From RSA11 sp965652565 (GTDB taxonomy: Bacteria; Actinomycetota; Thermoleophilia; Solirubrobacterales; 70-9), in NCBI GenBank assembly GCA_965652565.1, contig CBFGWL010000050.1, positions 1-22,155 of the forward strand: a stretch of DNA of 22,155 nucleotides. Reading direction: 5' to 3'. Made by a program: the position numbers and the translations under genes. The first letter of the stretch is position 1. Each line of letters starts with the position of its first letter. The notes beneath the pieces were generated by a model, which had not been told where the DNA came from, made no database searches, and saw only the letters and a list, made by a program, of their open reading frames with translations. Shown here one piece after another: positions 18,202-22,155 of the stretch.

Positions 18202-18243
18202 GGTCGCCCGTTGGCGACCCACTTAGCTTCGATCTTTGGATCG
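18202..18243 (-). promoter_or_regulatory. Two hairpins in the pnp 5' leader
   Basis: Minus strand: CGATC-CAAA-GATCG (18243-18230) at the expected 5' end of the pnp transcript, then GGTCGCC-AACG-GGCGACC (18219-18202), a perfect 7-bp stem placed about 20 nt before the start codon. PNPase genes are often autoregulated through leader hairpins cut by RNase III, and an Actino-pnp RNA motif has been described in actinobacterial pnp leaders; I could not confirm membership from memory. Confidence 0.45.
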
Positions 18244-18249
18244 CATGGG

Positions 18250-18278
18250 AGCTTACTTGACGCAGACACCGCCGAAAA
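18250..18278 (-). promoter_or_regulatory. Putative promoter of pnp
   Basis: Minus strand TTTTCG (18278-18273), 17-nt spacer, TAAGCT (18255-18250). The -10 fits TANNNT and spacing is ideal; the -35 is weak (3 of 6). The predicted start near 18243 coincides with the first leader hairpin. Confidence 0.42.
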
Positions 18279-18360
18279 CTGGTCCGCTACCCGCGTCCGC
18301 TGCTTCCGGGTTCGGGCGCGTCACCGGGCGGCAGGCCGTAAGCGCGAGACCCGCGACCTC

Positions 18361-18385
18361 GTCGCTAGCCCCAACGGGCTGCGAC
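18361..18385 (-). terminator. Strong hairpin after rpsO (terminator or processing site)
   Basis: Minus strand GTCGC-AGCCC-GTTG-GGGCT-A-GCGAC: ten base pairs with one bulged A, 23 nt after the rpsO stop. No T run follows, so intrinsic termination would be incomplete. It may instead protect the rpsO 3' end or be an RNase III site, as between rpsO and pnp in E. coli. Its tip is complementary to the second pnp leader hairpin. Confidence 0.5.
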
Positions 18386-18408
18386 CGTGGCGCTGCTGGC
18401 GGGAGCGA

Positions 18409-18678
18409 CTACCGCCGCAGCCCGAGGTCCGCGACGACCTGGCGGTAACGGTCCAGGTCGGAGCGCTCGAGGTACCGCAGGAGCCGGCGGCGGCGGCCGA
18501 CCAGCATCAGCAGGCCGCGGCGCGAATGGTGGTCCTTGCGGTGGGTCCGCAGGTGCTCGGTGAGATCGTTGATGCGCTCGGTGAGCAGCGCGATCTGCAC
18601 CTCGGCGGAGCCTGTGTCGCCCTCGGAACGTCCGTACTTGGCGATCAGCTCCTGCTTCTTTTCTGCGGTCAGACTCAT
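18409..18678 (-). CDS. rpsO: 30S ribosomal protein S15
   Basis: An 89-residue S15 of standard length. It binds the central domain of 16S rRNA early in small-subunit assembly. Recognisable stretches are GDTGSAEVQIALLTERI (20-36), the rRNA-binding HLRTHRKDHHSRRGLL (42-57) and RRRRLLRYLE (62-71). The ATG at 18678 has no strong Shine-Dalgarno sequence. A -10-like TAACCT ends 12 nt upstream, giving a short leader. The rpsO-pnp pairing is conserved across bacteria; here the intergenic region of 227 nt holds a hairpin and a second promoter, allowing separate control. Confidence 0.98.
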   Translation of the reverse strand: MSLTAEKKQELIAKYGRSEGDTGSAEVQIALLTERINDLTEHLRTHRKDHHSRRGLLMLVGRRRRLLRYLERSDLDRYRQVVADLGLRR

Positions 18679-18690
18679 ATCGGCCGGGAC

Positions 18691-18719
18691 AGGTTAGCGA
18701 GGTTGTCCGGCGACATCAG
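18691..18719 (-). promoter_or_regulatory. Putative promoter of rpsO
   Basis: Minus strand CTGATG (18719-18714), 17-nt spacer, TAACCT (18696-18691), start predicted near 18684, 6 nt before the ATG. The -35 overlaps the ribF stop codon. The -10 is good, the -35 moderate (3 of 6). Confidence 0.38.
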
Positions 18720-19618
18720 GACCCCGCGGCGGTCGGCCCGCGGAACTCGGCGCAGAGCCGCCGCGCCTGGTCCACGTCGCGGTGCATCTGCGCGATCAGA
18801 TCGTCGACGGAGGGGAAGCGCTTCTCCCCGCGCAGGCGCGCGATGAAGGCGATCCGCAGGGTGCGCCCGTAGAGGTCGCCCTCGAAATCGATGAGATGCG
18901 GCTCGACCAGCAGCCCTCGCCCGGTCTCGAACATCGGCCGAACGCCCACGTGGATCGCGGCCGGGTGCTCGTTGGCGAAGCCCGCGTACACGCCGTGCCC
19001 CGGGACGACCAGGCGATCGTCGGGGACGATGTTCGCCGTGGGAAAGCCGAGCTCGCGGCCGCGCTTGTCGCCTTCGACCACCTCGCCCTCGAGCAGGAAC
19101 GGAGCCGCCAGGCAGCGCATCGCCGCCTCCACCTCCCCGGCTTGCACGAGGGCGCGGATGCGCGTCGAGGAGACCGTCTCGCCGTCCACCTCCACGAGCG
19201 GCACGACGCGGGTCTCGAACTCGCTGCGCGCCGCGAGCATCGCCGGATCGCCCTTGGCCTTCGCGCCGAAGCGGAAGTTCTCCCCGACGGAGACGTGCTC
19301 GGCGCCCAGCCGCTCCAGGAGGATCTCCTCGATGAAGCGCTCCGCGGAGAGCTTGGAGAACTCCCGGTTGAACGGGATGACGACGAGCTCACGGACGCCG
19401 AGGCCGTCGATCACGTCACGCTTCGCCGTGAACGGCATGATCAGCTTGGGCGCCGCGTCGGGGGCGAGCACCGTGAGCGGGTGCGGATCGAAGGTGAGCA
19501 CCGTGTCGGCGCCCTCGATCACGCGGCGATGCCCGACGTGCACGCCGTCGAAGGTGCCGATGGCCACCCGCCGCGGGCGCGGCTTGGCGTCGTAGAGGTC
19601 CGTCACCTGGATCGGCAT
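18716..19618 (-). CDS. ribF: Bifunctional riboflavin kinase / FAD synthetase
   Basis: Makes FMN from riboflavin and then FAD. The N-terminal nucleotidyltransferase domain shows GTFDGVHVGH (21-30), TFDPHP (42-47), GENFRFGAKAKGD (112-124) and SSTRIR (150-155). The C-terminal kinase domain (about 175-292) shows GFPTANI (191-197), HGVYAGF (208-214) and the DFEGDLYGR region (244-252). Total 300 residues. Odd: between GHRRVI and TFDPHP about 10 residues are missing relative to E. coli RibF, removing most of the helix after the HxGH motif, although both flanking motifs are intact. The ATG at 19618 lies 9 nt after the truB stop. rpsO follows after 37 nt. Confidence 0.95.
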   Translation of the reverse strand: MPIQVTDLYDAKPRPRRVAIGTFDGVHVGHRRVIEGADTVLTFDPHPLTVLAPDAAPKLIMPFTAKRDVIDGLGVRELVVIPFNREFSKLSAERFIEEILLERLGAEHVSVGENFRFGAKAKGDPAMLAARSEFETRVVPLVEVDGETVSSTRIRALVQAGEVEAAMRCLAAPFLLEGEVVEGDKRGRELGFPTANIVPDDRLVVPGHGVYAGFANEHPAAIHVGVRPMFETGRGLLVEPHLIDFEGDLYGRTLRIAFIARLRGEKRFPSVDDLIAQMHRDVDQARRLCAEFRGPTAAGS

Positions 19619-19627
19619 CGCGGGAAC

Positions 19628-20290
19628 TCAATCAGACGAGGGCAGGCGAGCGAGAGCTTCTTCTAGCGGAATGGGTTCCGGTCCTGCCTCCTCCACGGTG
19701 AACGGCCCGATCGCGGTGCGGCGCAGCTCCAGGCAGTAGGCGTCGCCCAGGTCGGTCACGAGGCTGCGCACGTAGGTGCCCGATGAGCACTCGATCTCGA
19801 GCTCCACCTCGTCGCCGTCGCGGCGCAGCTCCTCGAAGCGGTAGACGGTGACCTCGCGCTCGGGCAACTCGAATTCCTCGCCGCGGCGCGCCCGCCGGTA
19901 GGCGCGCACGCCACCGACCTTCACGGCGGAGTACGCCGGGGGCCGCTGGCGGATGCGCCCGGTGGGCAGCTCGAGGCGATCGGGGACGCGCCCGGTGACC
20001 GTGATCTCGCCGTCGCGATCGCCCGTGGTGGAGACCGCGCCGAGGCGCACAAGCGTGCGGTAGGTCTTGGGCAGTCCCATGAAGCGCGCCTGCTCGCGCG
20101 TGGCGGGCCGGCCGACGAGGACGATCAGCAGCCCGGTTGCGAACGGGTCGAGCGTGCCGGCGTGCCCGACGCGTTTGACGCCGAGCTCGCGCCGCACGCG
20201 CGCGACGATGTCGTGGGATGTGGGTCCCGTCGGCTTGTCGGCGAGGACGACCGCGCCCTCGCTGGCGAGGTCGCGCGTGGGTTCAGCCAA
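19628..20290 (-). CDS. truB: tRNA pseudouridine-55 synthase, PUA-less
   Basis: Isomerises uridine 55 in the T-loop of tRNAs. Seen: DKPTGPTSHD (18-27), the catalytic motif GHAGTLDPFATG (43-54) with D48, RQRPPAYSAVKV (114-125) and CSSGTYVRSLVTDLG (168-182). At 220 residues it lacks the C-terminal PUA-like domain of typical TruB (about 300 residues) and ends shortly after the catalytic core. The TTG at 20290 is the only start codon before the conserved core; it overlaps the nrnA stop by 8 nt and has no Shine-Dalgarno sequence, suggesting coupling to nrnA translation. ribF follows after 9 nt. Function is secure; how it compensates for the missing domain is unknown. Confidence 0.95.
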   Translation of the reverse strand: MAEPTRDLASEGAVVLADKPTGPTSHDIVARVRRELGVKRVGHAGTLDPFATGLLIVLVGRPATREQARFMGLPKTYRTLVRLGAVSTTGDRDGEITVTGRVPDRLELPTGRIRQRPPAYSAVKVGGVRAYRRARRGEEFELPEREVTVYRFEELRRDGDEVELEIECSSGTYVRSLVTDLGDAYCLELRRTAIGPFTVEEAGPEPIPLEEALARLPSSD

Positions 20291-21290
20291 GCTGGGCGGC
20301 GACTCGTTCCCGGAGGAACTCGACGAGCTCGGGGTACGGAAGGTCGGTGCCGAAGCCGGCGGCGCGCCGGTGCCCGCCGCCGCCGTGCTCGCGGGCGATC
20401 GCCGAGACGTCCACTGCGCCGTCGCTCGAGCGCAGGCTCACCTTGCGCGCCCAGCGGCCTCCGTCGGGCTTGTCGCGCACGATCGCCGCGACCCGCACGC
20501 CCTCGAGCGCGCGCACGTGATCGATGATCCCCTCGGTGAGGTGCTCGGTGGAGCCCGTGTCCTCGTAGTCGGCCTGGGAGATATAGGTGAGGGCGAGCGC
20601 GCCGTCGTCGTAGCGCTCGAGCTTCTCCAGGGAGCGCGCGAGGAGCTTCATCTTCTCCATCGGCACGCGCTCGTAGAGGCGGCGGTAGATCTCGTCGACG
20701 CTCACGCCCGCCTCGATCAGCTCGGCGGCCATGATGTGCGCGGTCGCGTCGGTGTTCTCGTACATGAACTTGCCCGTGTCGGTGATCAGGCCGACGTAGA
20801 GCGCCGCGGCCATCTCGGGGGTGATCTTCGCGCCGAGCTCCTTGGCGAGCCGCCAGATGATCTCCGCCGTGCACGATGCCTCGACGTCCACCAGGTTGAC
20901 CGCGCCGAAGTGCGTGTTGTCGTGGTGGTGGTCGACGTTGATGATCCGGGCCCCGTCGCGATGCAGGAACGGCTCGGGCATGCGGTCCTTGTTCCCGCAG
21001 TCGAGGAAGATCAGGGTCCTGTCGACGACGTCGGCCGGCTCCTCGTGGAAGACGTCGGTGAGCGGCAGGAAGCGGTACTCGACCGGGAGCGGGAACTCCT
21101 TGGCCGGCAGGAACATCACGGAGTCCTTGCCGAGCTGCTGGAGCAGGTGGTGGGTAGCGAGCAGGGATCCGAGCGCGTCTCCGTCGGGGCCCTCGTGCGT
21201 CGTCAGCAGAAACCGGTGCCCCGAGCGGATCTCGTTCGCCACCGCGTCGAGGGAGCTCGCCTGGGTGGGTGTCTGGATCGGCGCCGGCAT
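20283..21290 (-). CDS. nrnA: DHH-DHHA1 nanoRNase / pAp phosphatase NrnA
   Basis: Degrades 2-5 nt RNAs and dephosphorylates pAp; Mn-dependent and cytosolic. 335 residues. DHH-domain metal ligands are seen: H32, D36 and D38 in THEGPDGDALGS, D97 in FLDCGNKD, DHH at 120-122 in INVDHHHDN, and D171 in LITDTGKF. The C-terminal DHHA1 domain ends with GGGGHRRAAG (303-312), the substrate-binding loop. The ATG at 21290 overlaps the rbfA stop as TGATG with GGAGG 4 nt upstream, a strong coupled start. The order rbfA-nrnA-truB-ribF is conserved in Gram-positive bacteria. Confidence 0.95.
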   Translation of the reverse strand: MPAPIQTPTQASSLDAVANEIRSGHRFLLTTHEGPDGDALGSLLATHHLLQQLGKDSVMFLPAKEFPLPVEYRFLPLTDVFHEEPADVVDRTLIFLDCGNKDRMPEPFLHRDGARIINVDHHHDNTHFGAVNLVDVEASCTAEIIWRLAKELGAKITPEMAAALYVGLITDTGKFMYENTDATAHIMAAELIEAGVSVDEIYRRLYERVPMEKMKLLARSLEKLERYDDGALALTYISQADYEDTGSTEHLTEGIIDHVRALEGVRVAAIVRDKPDGGRWARKVSLRSSDGAVDVSAIAREHGGGGHRRAAGFGTDLPYPELVEFLRERVAAQLG

Positions 21291-21622
21291 CAGTCCTCCA
21301 GGAGATCGGTGAGGCGCTGCGCGCGCTCCAGGCTTTCGTCGTAGACGAACTTCAAAGTCGGGGTGCGCTTGAGGCGCAGCTCGCGGTTGATCGCGGCCTG
21401 CAGCACACCGTGGGCCGAGCTGAGCGCGGCCAGCGTCGACTCGCGCGCCTCCTCGTCGCCGAGCACGCTGACGAAGACCCGCGCAGAACGCAGGTCGGGG
21501 CTTGTCTCTACGGCGGTCACGGTCACGAATCCGATGCGAGGGTCGTCGAGCTCGTTCGAGATTGCGTCCCCGACGACTTCGCGCATGACCTCGTTGACGC
21601 GCCTCATGCGCTCAGTGGCCAT
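21290..21622 (-). CDS. rbfA: Ribosome-binding factor A
   Basis: A small KH-type protein needed for maturation of the 16S rRNA 5' end and cold adaptation. 110 residues from the ATG at 21622. The N-terminus ERMRRVNEVMREVVGDAI and the core DPRIGFVTVTAVETSPDLR and ARVFVSVLG are typical, as is the C-terminal LKRTPTLKFVYDESLERAQR. An upstream in-frame start at 21655 would add 11 residues not found in the family, and a -10-like TATGCT lies in that stretch, so 21622 is preferred. No Shine-Dalgarno sequence is visible. The stop overlaps the nrnA start. Confidence 0.95.
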   Translation of the reverse strand: MATERMRRVNEVMREVVGDAISNELDDPRIGFVTVTAVETSPDLRSARVFVSVLGDEEARESTLAALSSAHGVLQAAINRELRLKRTPTLKFVYDESLERAQRLTDLLED

Positions 21623-21631
21623 GGCAAAGCC

Positions 21632-21637
21632 AGCATA
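21632..21637 (-). promoter_or_regulatory. -10-like element before rbfA
   Basis: Minus strand TATGCT (TANNNT) ends 9 nt before the ATG at 21622, predicting a leader of only 1-3 nt. No -35 is recognised. The 66-nt gap to ylxP also contains the perfect palindrome CTGCCGGCAG (21664-21673), which may be a weak hairpin. Confidence 0.3.
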
Positions 21638-21688
21638 CCGACGGGCCCGGAGCACCCGCGAAGCTGCCGGCAGGCGATTAACCAGGCG

Positions 21689-22000
21689 CTACCCGCGGAT
21701 GTCCTCGAGGCTCAGGAGATCGCGCTCGAAGGCGCAGCCCTCAGGAATCCGCCCCATCACGAAGCGCTCGAGATCGTCGGCACGCTCGCCCACCTCGGGA
21801 CCGCCGACGAGCGCGCACACGAGCGTCGAGCGCTGCCATGTGTCATGCCCGTCCGTCTCCGTGACCGCGGCGCCGAAGCGGTTGCGCAGCTGCGCCTTCA
21901 GCGAGTGCAGCAGCTTGCGTTTCCCCTTGAGATCGTGCGAGTCGGCGAGATACAAGCGGATCTCGACCACACAGACGAACGCACGCACGGCTCCAACCAT
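21689..22000 (-). CDS. ylxP: DUF503 / YlxP family protein
   Basis: A small conserved protein of unknown function, about 103 residues from the ATG at 22000. Family hallmarks are EIRLYLADSHDLKGKRKLLHS and LRNRFGAAVTETDGHDTWQR followed by a hydrophobic strand. It is normally encoded between infB and rbfA, exactly the position here, so a role near the ribosome is often assumed. Another possible start is the GTG at 21988 (VRAFVCVVEIRLY). The frame stays open for 45 more codons upstream, but that extension is a Pro/Ala/Arg-rich low-complexity stretch unlike the family and is not included. No clear Shine-Dalgarno sequence. Confidence 0.88.
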   Translation of the reverse strand: MVGAVRAFVCVVEIRLYLADSHDLKGKRKLLHSLKAQLRNRFGAAVTETDGHDTWQRSTLVCALVGGPEVGERADDLERFVMGRIPEGCAFERDLLSLEDIRG

Positions 22001-22155
22001 ACGCGGGGCGGACGGGGACGAGGCGGCGCGCGAGGCGCGGGGGTTCGGCGGTGCGCTGCGCTTGGTGGCGGCGAGCGCCCGAGCGGCGTGGTGGCGCGGC
22101 GCGTCGGGGAAGGGCGGCGAAGGAGGGGATCGCATTGGAGGAATCGCGAACTCGC
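22001..22155. other. Unassigned GC-rich edge, no gene recognised
   Basis: Several frames are open on both strands because of the base composition, and none resembles the expected 3' end of infB or any other family. It may be an intergenic spacer upstream of ylxP or a low-complexity N-terminal extension of it. Confidence 0.3.

Noticed and set aside
16220..18226. A 668-codon frame antisense to pnp, and a 710-codon frame antisense to ftsK (4384-6516)
   Set aside because: Both are composition shadows of strongly conserved genes; no motif, start signal or family resemblance was seen.
22001..22135. 45-codon N-terminal extension of YlxP
   Set aside because: Low-complexity Pro/Ala/Arg/Ser sequence not found in the family; open frames here are expected from base composition. 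Kept only as a possibility.

Overview
The window is a very GC-rich (by eye about 70%) chromosomal stretch packed with conserved housekeeping genes, 13 of its 19 genes on the minus strand in two long runs. Gene order points to Actinomycetota: rpsO-pnp-M16 protease-dapB-dapA-rnj in series, rbfA-nrnA-truB-ribF upstream of it, and ftsK-rodZ-cinA-thpR-recA. Protein details (TruB without a PUA domain, a shortened RibF loop, a 221-residue DapB) and several apparently leaderless starts suggest a deep branch such as Thermoleophilia/Solirubrobacterales. That placement is inference from the sequence alone.

Layout. (1) 1-6471, minus strand: ftsK, rodZ, cinA, thpR and recA (3' part cut by the window edge) form the usual cell division / cell shape / recombination cluster. 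A small cold shock gene (1607-1804) sits in the middle on the opposite strand, so thpR-recA must have its own promoter. (2) 6519-8691, plus strand: a two-component regulator and sensor kinase pair. (3) 8681-8895: a gene-free stretch with two terminator-like hairpins, two further hairpins with alternative pairing, and a promoter. (4) 8896-11340, plus strand: a Lon-like ATP-dependent protease. (5) 11350-22000, minus strand, read from the high end: ylxP, rbfA, nrnA, truB, ribF, rpsO, pnp, M16 protease, dapB, dapA, rnj. This is a near-continuous series of RNA and ribosome genes (ribosome maturation, nanoRNA decay, pseudouridylation, S15, PNPase, RNase J) with the lysine/diaminopimelate genes embedded. 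Junctions are tight (TGATG, GTGA, 8-nt overlap), implying translational coupling.

No mobile element, CRISPR array, tRNA, rRNA, phage gene or defence system was seen, and I found no convincing undescribed system. The items most worth a second look are regulatory: a LexA-like box plus a PafBC (RecA-NDp)-like promoter for recA buried inside thpR; a structured leader before the cold shock gene; the folded intergenic region before the Lon-like gene; two hairpins with complementary tips flanking the pnp promoter; and repeated evidence of leaderless starts.
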